Below are positions 44,159 through 55,547 of a DNA stretch of 62,000 bases, piece after piece; the stretch's first letter is position 1; every line of letters begins with the position of its first letter. Where the stretch lies: assembly GCA_015680685.1 (NCBI GenBank), contig MNCI01027002.1, forward strand, positions 1 to 62,000, read 5' to 3'. This stretch comes from Gnetum montanum. Lineage: Eukaryota; Streptophyta; Gnetopsida; Gnetales; Gnetaceae. A program made the position numbers and the translations under genes. The notes below the pieces were generated by a model that worked only from the letters and a program-made list of their open reading frames with translations, was not told the origin of the DNA and searched no databases.

Positions 44159-44993
44159 TGATAAAACACTTTTTGTTGAGGACTACGATATTATAGCCTA
44201 ATATACAATTTCATAGATACAATATGGTGGGCCATGGTCATGCCTATAAATACAAACTCACCATCATGTTGAAGAGAGCTTTTTAGCTAAGACTTAGTGA
44301 AATTCTTGTGGTTTATTGTTGTAAAGTTAAAGCTACTTGTGAATGCTTATAGTGTGGTGATTAATACTTGTACAGTATCTTTATTTGAGTGATTGTTCCT
44401 AGCTACAATTCATGAATGAAAATAAAGATTGAGATTGTTCTTCTTCATTACAACATCTCACATAGAATAGATTTACTTTTTAATGCCTTTTATTTTTACC
44501 ATGTCATTTACATTCCTTAAGTATTTTGATATTACAATGTTCATTAATAAGATGGAATAAGTAGGAATGGTTTTGAGCATAAAATGTAATTGTTTGGTAA
44601 CCTAATAGTAACTTTGCTTGATTATTTTAGTAATGAAGGTACTTGGTAATCTTAGTAACAATTACATGATCTTAGAAACCAAAAATAGATACTTATAACC
44701 AATATGCTAGAATAGTTTTATATTTCTATTACACTTAGAGATAGAATATATAATCACTTCTATTATGTTTACCTTTAACATTAGAGCTACACAACATCAT
44801 TTTATCGTATGCCTCACTAAGAGTTAAATTATATGTTTTGCACTTCACTAACTCTAAATGAGAAGAAAATGAACATGAACTTCTTATCAACTTATTAGTA
44901 TACTTAGATTATTCATCTATGAATTATAATATAGTTGTGTGTAGATGCTTGTGACTTGTATAGTTGAGTGCTAGTATCCTCTACCACTCATCA
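44159..44993 (+). repeat. LTR of copy C
   Basis: 835 bp aligned with the LTR of copy A. It ends CCACTCATCA. Similarity to A continues to about 45058. Confidence 0.72.
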
Positions 44994-45058
44994 CTGGTAG
45001 AGAGACTATTAGCCCCCTTTTTTTAGTTACTATCTACTATTTACTATTTTTGATCTCA

Positions 45059-45683
45059 TAGAGAATTGTAATAATGATAATGTTAAGAATCATGTAGAAT
45101 ATGCCCTTTATTTGATTTCTTTTGAAAAGATATTAGAGATTTTCCATTCACTATTTTAGCTTAAGAATAAAAAGAACTATTATTATTATTATTAATTTTT
45201 AAATGGTCGGTAATCTATTTCTCAAAATTTTGTCTCATAATTTTGGAAATTGCATAGCATGAAAAAATACCTTAAGCTAAAAAAAACCTTGTTAAAGCCT
45301 TTGGCTAAAATACACTTAAAATGCATAGTTACTTCTTTTAATTTTATGATGGAAATATTGGATCTTGGAAGCATTAAAGTCTCCTTGGATTAAATCTTTT
45401 ATTACATAATGAATGTTTTGTACATTTTATCATAGTTAGACTTTTCTTTCATGTAAATTAGGATATTATTATTTATTGTTGATAAAATATATAGGTGATC
45501 GTGTATGTTTATTTGTTTTCCATAAAATGAAGCCACATTAATTATGATTAGAAATCCTTTAGCCATGTAAGGAATTCACCTAAACTTACAACTAGTCATG
45601 TAAGTTTAGTTGTAATGTAGTCCGAATTGATATCTACCAAAGTAAAACTAGTAAGTTGGTGGATGATGCATTTGATTAGTATG
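45059..45683. other. Spacer between copy C and E2
   Basis: AT-rich, no gene. Its last five bases (GTATG, 45679-45683) are the left target duplication of E2, so this spacer and 52693 onward were once contiguous. Confidence 0.6.
45679..45683. repeat. Left target site duplication of E2
   Basis: GTATG immediately outside the left LTR; the same five bases stand at 52693-52697. Confidence 0.82.
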
Positions 45684-46469
45684 CGATGAGTGGTGAGGTA
45701 CCCCTACACTTAACCATACAAATATGAGTGTTTCACACATGATTTGGTCGAACTCCAAGGACTAAGTGCTTATGCGCCTTAATCAAACACTCAAGGTTAA
45801 TCAATCGTTGTCTTCCCAAACTTACTTGTATTGTCACAGTTGTATGGTTAAGTAAGCTTGAGGTATATGATTTTTATAGCTTTTACCTTTTTTATGTCCT
45901 CCGCTAATAAAGAAGAGAGAGAGAGAACTAAGAAACTAATTTATCTTAACTATTCATTAACTAGTTTCTAAGTGTTACTAACACTAGTGTCCATTCCCAC
46001 TTGTCGTACACACCCTGAACTAGTGCAACGCTGCTAGGATTAAGAAACATTAATCATTACTGGGTTACCAAGTGCTACATGCATGCTCAAAGAGGTTGTA
46101 CTAAGTGTATTTAACTAAGGGGGTTGAAGGTTGAGAGAAATATTAATTAACTAGGAAAACATTAAACATTCAACAATAATTAATTACTAATTAGCTTAAT
46201 CTATGTGTTGCAAGGTTTATCATAAAGTTTGTCTTTATTGCCATACACAAAATTGTGCTCAAGTACAAATTGCTCGAATAAAGATCCATTCACTCTATGA
46301 CTCCTACTACGGGCACACAAAAATTATTCTAACTTTGGAATGACTAAACTGCAAAAATCTAGCTAAGGATCTAAGTTTAACTATTTGGAACAAAGGGTGC
46401 TACCTCTTATTTATAGAACATGAGGCAGGATGTGATATTGTGTGGTAGATGCGATATCATGGCTCATCA
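45684..46469 (-). repeat. 3' LTR of E2
   Basis: 786 bp, plus strand CGATGAGTGGTGAGG (first base T changed to C) to GGCTCATCA. Aligns with 51987-52692 and more distantly with the E1 LTR. Confidence 0.9.
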
Positions 46470-46506
46470 TACCCCCATGATTGAGTGAAAAATCGTCCTC
46501 AAGTTA
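46470..46506 (-). other. Polypurine block of E2
   Basis: Minus strand GAGGACGATTTTTCACTC, then AATCATGGGGGTA, next to the LTR. GAGGACGA keeps the CG that is lost in other copies. Confidence 0.82.
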
Positions 46507-48380
46507 CTTACAAAATATTAGGAAGGTATGGGATTATTGACTTGAATGATAACTAGTGGTGAATGGGATGACATGTGAATGGATCAACATTACAATATAT
46601 GGCAACATTAGTGTTCATGACCACAAGAGTGAATACTATACAAAATTGGCATCTAGCCTTATTTGGTAGCTGAGAGAGAAGAGAGAGAGAAAAGAAAGGA
46701 GAAGATGTGTTGCTACCGATGCCAAGATTGCACCTTCCATTGTCCATCCATGAGCGTGGCATCAATCTTGTTCCTTGCACAACTATTCTAGCACCAGTCC
46801 ATCCTAAGTGTTTTCTCTAGGTCTAGTCCATTGCTATATGATTTCCATCTACACACACAACATAGTCACAAATGAGCAAGAATAAGTAAATCACAATACA
46901 GTTGATACCTTACTTCGACGTAAGGTCCATTAGATAAGTTGTGATATGGAGGATACAGATTCTAGAGACATAACACTGGTGACTACCCAAGGTGTAAGGG
47001 TTAGGAAAAATTGAAAAAATTGGACTAGGCCCCCCATGACTAAGAGCGAACCTTTGGTAGCAATAGAATGGAAAAACAGAAGGAATAAGAAACATGGAGA
47101 AAAAGAAACAATGACAACGCAAGAAAATGGATGTCAGAGATGGGAATGAACAAAAAAAATGTTGATTGCAGAAATGTTTAAGGGAAATAAGTTAACTGAT
47201 GCACCAAATAGAAATGCTAGTGGATCCTTCCCAAAGCAGGCTCATGCCCTTTATGCTGGGAAAAACCCACATTTATAGAGTCCGTAGGCTTTGGAAATGT
47301 CATTTGGGAGTAAGAGTTAAAGACTTAACCCCAAGAATTCACCAAAGAGAAAACAATGCATCAACCAAAATATATACTACTGATATAACCAGAAATGAGG
47401 TAAGAAATGAAGAAAGAATGATAGGAAGAAGAGAATGGAATGAAGTCCCAAGAACAAGGTGGTGTACAGCCTCTTGTGTATTTATGGTTAATGTGACTGA
47501 GTAGATCTCATTCCAAATCCAACCTCAAACAATCCACATATAGTGAATTTGCATTAATACACTTGGCCAATCCATCCACTTGAAGTAACAAGAATGCTTC
47601 CGCCAAAGAGTCATCACCATTCTGAGGAAACGAGAAAAGGAAAAGTAGGAAGTGAGAAAGGACCTTAGTTAGAGGGAACATGTTTGTTTAGTTCCATAAC
47701 CAGTGCTTGTAGCCCAAATGATTATTTTGTCCAAGGGGTGTGCTTTGAATTCTCAATGTTTTTTTTTTTGCATGAGAACCACACCATGCAAAGACTTTTT
47801 TTTATTAGCTCAGCTTCCTGATAATGGAGCAATGTCAGAATGGTAAGGAAAACTCAAGAAGAAAACATCCAAGCACCCAAGAGAATAGCCAGCAAAAATG
47901 TATCAAATCTCCTTGAAGTCACACCCTTTTCAGTCCTTGAGTCCTTCCATAGTTTGAGAAATGCCTAGTCACCAATTCATTAATAGTTTTATTATTAAAG
48001 AAAGGGACCATACAATTCCAAGCCAAGAGAGACCATAGAAATTCATGAATGCATGGATGACGTGTACTCATTGCTTGTTATATCAAAATACCATACCTTA
48101 GTGTCAACATTATAACTCAAGGGTAAAAACCAAACATTAGCAATCAATAAAATATAGTTCATACCATCATCATGAGCACTTATTAGGTAACGAATCTAAC
48201 AAAAAAGAAATAAACAAATACAAAAACAAAAGCAAAAACAAACAAACAAATAGTCAAACAAAGAAATAAGAAAGTATAAACGATGTTGCAAAACAAAAAC
48301 CAGAAAAGTTAAAGAAATATGTAAAACAAAAATGTGTAAAAAAAAAAACTTAAAAAAAAAAGAACTGAGGTTCTCAATTG
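46507..48380 (-). other. Noncoding spacer of E2
   Basis: Homologous in blocks to the E1 spacer (33628-35530). No protein motif was seen. Confidence 0.7.
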
Positions 48381-48790
48381 GTTAGTAGAGATGGCAATCT
48401 CCACCATGACTGAGTTGGAAGGAGGAGATCCGAAATAGTGAGCAGGGTCGTCCCTTCTTAGAGGTATTATGTGCATTGACCATTCTAAACTCATGGAAAG
48501 GTTTGGTCTATTACACATTGGCTAATAATTTCTTATTAGGGCTCTTGTTTGAATTTTTTAGGAATTTCCACCTTCCCCTAGTTGATGTTTTCAAGGTTAA
48601 GGCTTGGAAGTTGGCAGTGGACTTACTCTAGTGCATCTATGCTTTTGATGTAAGTGCAAGTTATTCCCTCAGTTAGTTCCATGCATGTTAGTGAGTTGTT
48701 CTCTTGACTAGCTATCAGCCACTGGGTGTGTTCTTGTTGTGTGGCTATTGCATACAGGTACTTTTGTATGTTAAGGTCTTGTGCACACTA
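48381..48790 (-). other. Junction of the pol deletion in E2
   Basis: On the minus strand the protease tail continues through TCMELTEGITC-type sequence. It then passes directly into a remnant matching the last ~40 residues of integrase and the post-integrase block (CAACTCAGTCATGGTGGAG). RT, RNase H and most of integrase are absent. E1 has the same left junction but has also lost the integrase remnant. Confidence 0.7.
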
Positions 48791-49220
48791 GTTGCATGTA
48801 GGCAGTGCTAAACTTTGCACAACCCATGATCTCTACATGCAATCGCACCCTGTATTACTGTATGCGATGCATGAAACCTTCTTCTTCTCCATCTTTCCAA
48901 AAGTGTTCTCCTTAGATATTTCTAGGGAAAGATCATGGATTCCTAGGTGTGCATCTATAGTACTTAGCCATGCTCTTCCCATTATTATTGAGAATTACAT
49001 TTTACCGTTATTCACTTTTGTCACTAGGAAATCAGCTGGGTACAACCACCCACACACAGTGGTAACAATGTCCTCCACCAGTCCCAAGGGAACAGTGATG
49101 AACTAGTCGACCAGCTCTAGGTGAATATTTCTCTTCCTTAATGGAGGTAGGTTTCAGGCTTTTTACATTTCTTGTGATATTAAGTTGACTTTAGAACCTA
49201 AGTCCAGAAGAGCTTTGCAT
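48790..49220 (-). pseudogene. Retropepsin-like protease remnant of E2
   Basis: Minus strand LLDLGSKVNLISQEM near 49205-49160, where the catalytic Ser is replaced by Leu (TCA to TTA). Then come ITVPLGLVEDIVTTVCGW, YPADFLVTKVN, IIMGRAWLSTIDAHLG, and LSLEISKENTFGKMEKKK near 48900. Stops at 49145 and elsewhere. It aligns with the E1 protease residue by residue over about 130 positions. Confidence 0.8.
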
Positions 49221-49499
49221 GGCTCATTCCCAATGATTTGGAGATACATTAGGGGGCTTCTAGGATCAGAGAATTTCTTGGGAAGGTGGCCAACCTTGAT
49301 CCACTTAGTAACGACATGTGTTAACATAACTGTATGCATGGAGCTCAGTGTTTGGTTCGAAGGGAGCTCTGAAGCCTTATTTGATGGTAAGGCATTCAGA
49401 GGTTTGACCGCTTATGGTTGTAAGGGCTTGGTTGGATTGTTGGATCTGAAGAAAGATATTTTCTTTATATTATTGTTAGAACCAAAAACAGGTTGAGGA

Positions 49500-51859
49500 T
49501 TCACAGCCCTTATGGCATTGCATTGCTGCAGTTGAGTAGGGAGTTTCCCTTGCATTGCTGGAGCAGTAGTAATGGATCTATCGATGCGAGAGCTGCAGAT
49601 GGATTTGAAGGATGGTATGTTTGTGGGTTATCTTCCCTAGGAGAAGGAGTTCTATAATAATCATGAGCTTGGTAGTGATGTTGTGGTGTAACATGACTAA
49701 CAAAGTCACATGGAGAGATTGGATGCTGCACGTAGTAGCCATATGGGTCTGGTTGCTGGTATGGGTATTGTTGCCTTGGTGGTGGCATCCCCCATGATTA
49801 TGGGTATTGCCACTATTGATGTTGCTCAACGGGTTGTGGTGGAGTTCCACTTGGATAATACATTGAAGGTTGGTGGAACTACCTTGGGTTACCTTGGGGA
49901 TAAGGTAACTGTCGAGGTGCTTACCATTTATTAAATTGTGGGTTGAGTGCATACACCCTAGACTCTTATAGATGTGATATTACTAGGCAACATCCCTTAG
50001 GATGGTCATATTGGCATATCTCGCATCCATTGTCATTGTTCATGTCTGAATCCACAACCGCTCCTATGATGGTCATTTTTCCCTTACCCTTATCACGTGC
50101 ATTGTCCACTTCTCTCTTTTTCTTTTTGTCATGATCACTGCCTCACTCCCTCGACTCCTCTACAATTTTGAGGACAGTTTTAAACCTACTATCCAAGGTG
50201 TTTGACATTTGGCCTACCTTTGCTGATACTTTTATTGTTAACTTTTGGAGTAACAAGGTTTTCCTATTCACCATCTCTTCGAGTGGTGACTCTTCCTCCT
50301 CACAAAATCTCACTCCCCTTTTTTAGAGGGAAGGATCTCAGTTGTATTCTTCCACACCTTCTCTCTTGCGTAGCTCACCTTCTTCTTTGGCTACTTGCTC
50401 TAGCAATCTATGAATTTAATGAGACCTAAGCTCTAATAACCTTCTTTGGGAATACATCCCAAGGGTTCTTCTTGTTTCATGCTTAAGTCCATCCACGAGA
50501 TGGCGTAGTTGATCCCACTATGAATAACCATGGCCAAGGCAATGATGTAACAGTGTGTAATAGCAGCCCATGGTAGCATCCAAGGGTTCATGATTTCCTT
50601 GCTTCCATCCTTGGATTTGCTTTCATAGGTTGGACACTCAGGAGTACGTTTGGTACTTATCATTAAATAGTTCTAACATTGTACTCCACCTTTGAATGGA
50701 TTTCGGTTAGGGACCAATACCAACTCTTAGCTTCTTTCACTAGTGTCCTTAGGAACAACTTTAGTTTTTACCATTCATTTTTTATGTTTTGCAAGGCACA
50801 TGCATTGTGGAGTGATTGTAAATGATTTTGAGAATCAGCGTTGTGTCCCCCTTCAAATCATGGAATGTTGTTCATGTATAACCTCTTGATCCTACTATCC
50901 TTCTAGTGCCTTGTTGGAACTCTTATAGCCTTCGTTATATCTAGCATGCTTCTAGTTGCAAGTAGGGGTTCTTCATGATCGTCTTGTTCATAGTGTTTAT
51001 GGTATCTATGCAGTTCCCTACTCTCCCTTCTTCTATGCCTTGATTCCTTAGAGTGCCCTCATCCTCATTCTCAACTGTCTCATTGATGGCTTTCACTTCA
51101 ATCTCCCTTATCCTCACGATTGGGTTCCCTATGACTACATTTAGACACTGAAGGAGAGGGTGAAGATGATGATGAAGGTGAAGAAGAAGGAAAACCATCA
51201 CCATGACAGTGTTTTCTACCTTCTCTTTGGTGGTCTTGGGCTCGATCATGATCACAATTAGAACATGTACCCTTATCATGTATTCATGTTCCCTCATTGA
51301 ACACTTCATGTTCATGGGTATCAAAACTAGGGCTGTGAATAGTGGAGTGGAGGTTCTAATACATCACCTCCTGACCATCATTAGGAGGAGGAACATCATT
51401 TTGTGGGGTACCTGTTGAAGTAGGTTCACCATCCTCAATTTTGCTCAAAATGTGCAGAGTGTCATGGGGCCATTTACGTTTCAAGGATGTATGGTATCTC
51501 TCCTATCACAAGTCCCTTTGACGTTGTGCTTCTGTGGGATGGTAGTCCCTTGTGTCATGATCGCATGCAGTGTATTCCATGTATAAAAGCAGCATGCCTA
51601 TTTGTGAGAGAGCATGAAGGAGCATGTTGGGGACTGATCGGTCTGGAGGCAACACTATGTTACCCTCCAAGTCTCTCCAACACAGTTGTTCGTCTTGGTG
51701 GAGAATAAAGGTGAAATTAGGTACATAATCACCAGGATGAGTATATACCACACAAAACTGTTGAGGAATTGGTAGATTCTGGTTATGTGTATTATGTGGC
51801 CTACAGCCTCTTGTGTTAGTCCTAGGAGGTGAAGTGCTCTTATGCGAAGAAGAAGACAT
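49500..51859 (-). pseudogene. gag of E2
   Basis: Start at 51859 (MSSSSHKSTSPPRTN), with N-terminal block NFTFILHQDEQLCWRDLEGN and NIVLPPDRSVPNMLLHAL. The Ser/His linker is near 51250-51100. The gag domain (50880-50400) contains YNADSQNHLQSLHNACALQN-like sequence and MYSRVSNL-type motifs split over frames. The Cys/His cluster reads CEICQYDHPKGCC near 50030-49985, the best preserved in the window. A Gln/Pro/Tyr-rich tail (QQYPYQQPDPYGYYVQHPI) lies near 49780. Many stops. It matches E1 in length without the E1 duplication. Confidence 0.83.
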
Positions 51860-51986
51860 CTTGTCTTGTTCAATGTGCAATGTACTGTTGTCTTGGCTTC
51901 GTTTGATTAACCATAAGGGTTCGTTCTAATGTTCTAATGATATGAATGATTTCCTATGTTCTACATAGCGCACAAACAAGTAAGTT

Positions 51987-52692
51987 CTTAATGGAACACT
52001 CAGGGTTAATCAATCATTGTCTTCCCAAACTTACTTGTATTGTCACAGTTGTATGGTTAAGTAAGCCTGAGGTATATGATTTTTATAGCTTTTACCTTTT
52101 TTATGTCTTCTGCTAATAAAGGAGAGGGAGAGAGAACTAAGTGAATAATTTATCTTAACTATTCATTAAATAGTTTCTAATTGTTCCTAACACCAGTATT
52201 TGTTCCCACTTGCCATACACATCCTAAACTAGTGCAACACTACTGGGATTGCAAAACATTAATCGTTACTAGGTTACCAAGTGCTACACGCATGCTCGAA
52301 GTGGTCGTACTGAGTGTATTTAACTAAGGGGGTTGAAGGTTGAGAGAAATATTAATTAACTAGGAAAGTAATAAACATTCAATGATAATTAATTACTAAT
52401 TATCTTAATTTGTATGCTGCAAGGTTTATCATAAATTTTGTCTTTATTATCATACACAAAATTGTGCTCAGGGACAAATTGCTTAAATAAAGATTCGTAC
52501 ACTCTATGACTCCTACCACAGGCACACAAAAGTTATTCTAACTTTCGAATGACTAAACTATAAGAATCTAGCTAAGGGTCTAAGTCTAAGTATCTGGAAC
52601 AAAGGGCACCACCTCTTATTTATAGAAGATGAGGCAGGACAAGATATTGAGTGGTGGATGTGATATCACATCTGCGATATCGCAACTCATCA
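51987..52692 (-). repeat. 5' LTR of E2 (inner end deleted)
   Basis: Aligns with the left LTR from GGAACACTCAGGGTTAATCA onward and ends GCAACTCATCA. About 120 bp of U5 plus the primer site are missing at the inner side, as shown by comparison with E1 39270-39440. Confidence 0.85.
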
Positions 52693-52697
52693 GTATG
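52693..52697. repeat. Right target site duplication of E2
   Basis: GTATG immediately after ...CTCATCA. Confidence 0.82.
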
Positions 52698-52754
52698 CAT
52701 TATGTCAAGTATGTATCATTTTGAGGGATCATTAAATAATCATTTTTAATAATG

Positions 52755-52892
52755 AAATAAATTAAAGATTTATTATGTCCAAAGATGCATAGGATCTATT
52801 TGGAAATTTATTACATTTTCATGAAAAATAAAGATAGACTTTAAAATTGATGAAGCACTAATACAAGCATCAAAAACAAATTATACATCCCT
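52755..52892 (-). repeat. Dispersed repeat R2, copy 2 (inverted)
   Basis: The reverse complement reads TAATTTGTTTTTGATGCTTG, then CTATCTTTATTTTTCATGAA and ATCTTTGGACATAATAAATC, matching 24618-24745 in order. Confidence 0.7.
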
Positions 52893-53465
52893 CCCCTAGA
52901 TGTAGAGATGAACTTCACTATCTAACCCTATTTGTACATATTCTTACTTAACTTTAATATCTTGAGCCATTAGACCCAACAAGGTTAATTTGCATAACAC
53001 TTGAAGGTTTTCAATAATAAAGGTACCATTCATAAGTATGTACCTACTTCAAGTACGCTCCAAATCACCTATCTTAGGCATATATGAAGGTGTATTCTAA
53101 AAATAATAGTTAAGGTAAGCCTTGTTTATATAGTTTAGAACCCAAAGACAACCCAACTTATAGTTGGATGGTGAATGGGTTCTTCATATTGGTTAGCCCT
53201 TAATGTAGGAATGCGACACCACATTGTATGGGCAAAGTTGTTAAAACTCATACATTTTTTATTCCTAGCCATTATTTAAGCCTATTATATATTAAATGAT
53301 CTTGTTTGGTAGAAACATAGTGGAGGATTTGGAGTACATCCAACTACATTTATTGGTGCTACTTGTAAATAAAAACTTAAAATAAGTGAGTCACATAAAT
53401 GTTTGATGTTTTCTAGCTTCATAAGTGATTAGAAGTATTAGCCATCACTTTAGTTGATTCTTGTT
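52893..53465. other. Spacer, no gene seen
   Basis: AT-rich unique-looking sequence between R2 copy 2 and R1 copy 3. Confidence 0.5.
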
Positions 53466-54530
53466 TTCAAGGTATCATAGCTACTAAAGATAGATGATAT
53501 ATAATAGATGCATCCATCTTGCAATAATAAGAATTTATATCTCATCCCATCATCTTGTTAAGTCTAATCAAAGAAAGTAGCAAGTTTAAAAAGCAAGAAG
53601 ATCCAAAAAAATGGGGAACATGCAAAATATTAATTCCAAAGCATATAAGGATAGCCAAAATTACTAGTGTGTTATTAGTTGCTCATATAAGGATAAACCG
53701 ATATTTTAAAGGATTGAATAAATTTACTAGTCTTTAGCGAATGACTATTATGCCTACAAAATACAAAAAATATTATTGTATTTACATGAAATGATGAGAT
53801 TAAAGCATTGAAATTAAAATAGGTATTTCTATTCCTATAATTAACTTACATTAAATTCAGGAATTGTTGGAATCTTTGAGCTTTATTATTATTTGGCCCC
53901 CTAACCTACTAGTTTTATCTAATTCTCATTTGATTTAGTTAGAAATTTAGGTCTTTATACATATATATAGATAAAGTTTCAGGATAGTAAATGATTTGCT
54001 CACAGAATTATAGCTACTTTTTTATGTAACATAAGTAAATAAACAATGCCATGTTTGGAAAAAACCCAAGGACAGGTAACAAGTAGCATTTAACCTCATC
54101 AATTCATCCATTACATTGTACTTTACTAGTTTCTTGCACATTTATTTAACCTTGAATTCATATTTGTGTCTTACAAAATAAGTGACATTTGAAGATGATT
54201 TTTTCTAGTTGTTTTATGTTATAATTACTTATCTTTAGGTAACTTCTACTTTGACAAGGTTTTGAACATTATCAAAAACATATGAAAAACCTTGTTAAAG
54301 TTTATTTTTCCATACAGAAATCATCTCAAGTCTCTAGATGGGATAAAGTATTTTCTTTTACATTTAAATTGTTTGTTACCTTTCGTGAATGATTTTTAGA
54401 GTATTATATATTTGTTCACCCTTACACAGTAGCCTTGCATGGTTATCCATTTTCATTTTTTTTATGTAATATCTTTACCTATGGGTTTTGTTCTAGTTTT
54501 AATTTAATTATATGTATTAAGATAATTATT
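53466..54530 (+). repeat. Dispersed repeat R1, copy 3 (cut by element D)
   Basis: Collinear with 23100-24145. It stops exactly where the LTR of element D begins, at a point inside R1 (compare 24145), so D inserted into R1. Confidence 0.8.
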
Positions 54531-55333
54531 TGATGAGTGGCAAGGTACCCCTATGCTGAACCATATGAATCATAAGTGTTCATGCATGATCTAGTTGAAT
54601 TTTGTGGATGGGACTAGTTGTGGGATCTAGATCATTATGCTTTGATAACAGTTCATTGTCTTCCCACTTGGAATAGTGGTAGCTTTGCCATGTATGGTTT
54701 AGTCCAAAGTGAGGCAAATGATGTGGTTCCTAATTCTATGCTATGCTACTCCTGATGACAGATAGAGATAAATTAATTAACTAACGAATAATGAACACAA
54801 AGTCTAAATTACTCTAAGGAAATGATATTTGCTCTTAATCATCCATACACATCTTGGACTTCATGGAGCTACTTCTAGGATTGCCAAGTGTACGTCATTA
54901 GTTATGCCAAACAATACACCTCTGGGTTACCAAGTACTTCCACCCAAACACTCGTGATTAAGGTGTACGAATTCTTCTTAATGATAGGACTAGTAAATAA
55001 CAATAAATGAAAATATTTAAATAAATAAAGTAGTAAATAATTAAAGCAATAATAATCTAAGTGGATGTTGCAATGATGGAAGTAATCTTGATCTTTATTA
55101 TCAGTCATGTAACATGTCTAAGTACATCACACTTGAACAATGGTACCATACAATCACAAACATCACATTATGTGCATGCACTAGAAATAACAGACTCTAA
55201 AGAAAAGAAACTAAAAACTAACTATTTTCTAAAATATCCCATTTAGAGGCCCAAGTGTAGTATTTATAGATGAGGTCTTGATGAGGCAATGTCGAGTATC
55301 CGATGTTGAGACCCATCAAATCACAACTCATCA
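54531..55333 (-). repeat. 3' LTR of element D
   Basis: 803 bp, plus strand TGATGAGTGGCAAGGTACCC to CACAACTCATCA. The first 25 bases and the terminus match the E1 and E2 LTRs; the middle has diverged. No GATATC cluster is present. Confidence 0.82.
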
Positions 55334-55372
55334 TACCCCCATGACTAAATGAATACTTGTCCTCGATTAAAA
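55334..55372 (-). other. Polypurine block of element D
   Basis: Minus strand TCGAGGACAAGTATTCATTT, then AGTCATGGGGGTA, next to the LTR. Confidence 0.82.
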
Positions 55373-55547
55373 AAAATTGAGGAACAAGTCCTTTACAAAA
55401 TATTGGGCAAGTATGGGATTATTGACTAACTCAAACAATGGATGAAATGATTGACTCTTTGGATGTCATAGTGATGCAGTATAGAAATGGAACACATTAT
55501 TACAAAATATGACAAAGGAAAACCAAACAAGACTGGAAAGCTCATGT

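Larger units (their letters stand above)
42101..45058 (+). mobile_element. Ty3/gypsy family copy C: 3' ORF, polypurine tract and LTR
   Basis: Same order as copy A, with a longer 5' part, a 212-bp assembly gap in the ORF, the polypurine block, an LTR, and about 65 bp beyond the LTR that are also shared with copy A. No gag or pol belonging to it is present upstream; E1 and the RRM fragment lie there instead. Confidence 0.7.
45684..52692 (-). mobile_element. Element E2: gag-protease LTR retrotransposon without RT/RNaseH
   Basis: About 7.0 kb, same design and orientation as E1. LTRs at 45684-46469 and about 51987-52692, gag from 51859 leftward, protease near 49220-48790, a spacer with the same blocks as E1, and a polypurine tract at 46470. 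Flanked by GTATG on both sides (45679-45683 and 52693-52697). A small C-terminal integrase remnant remains around 48460-48530. The inner end of the 5' LTR and the primer site are deleted. Confidence 0.9.
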
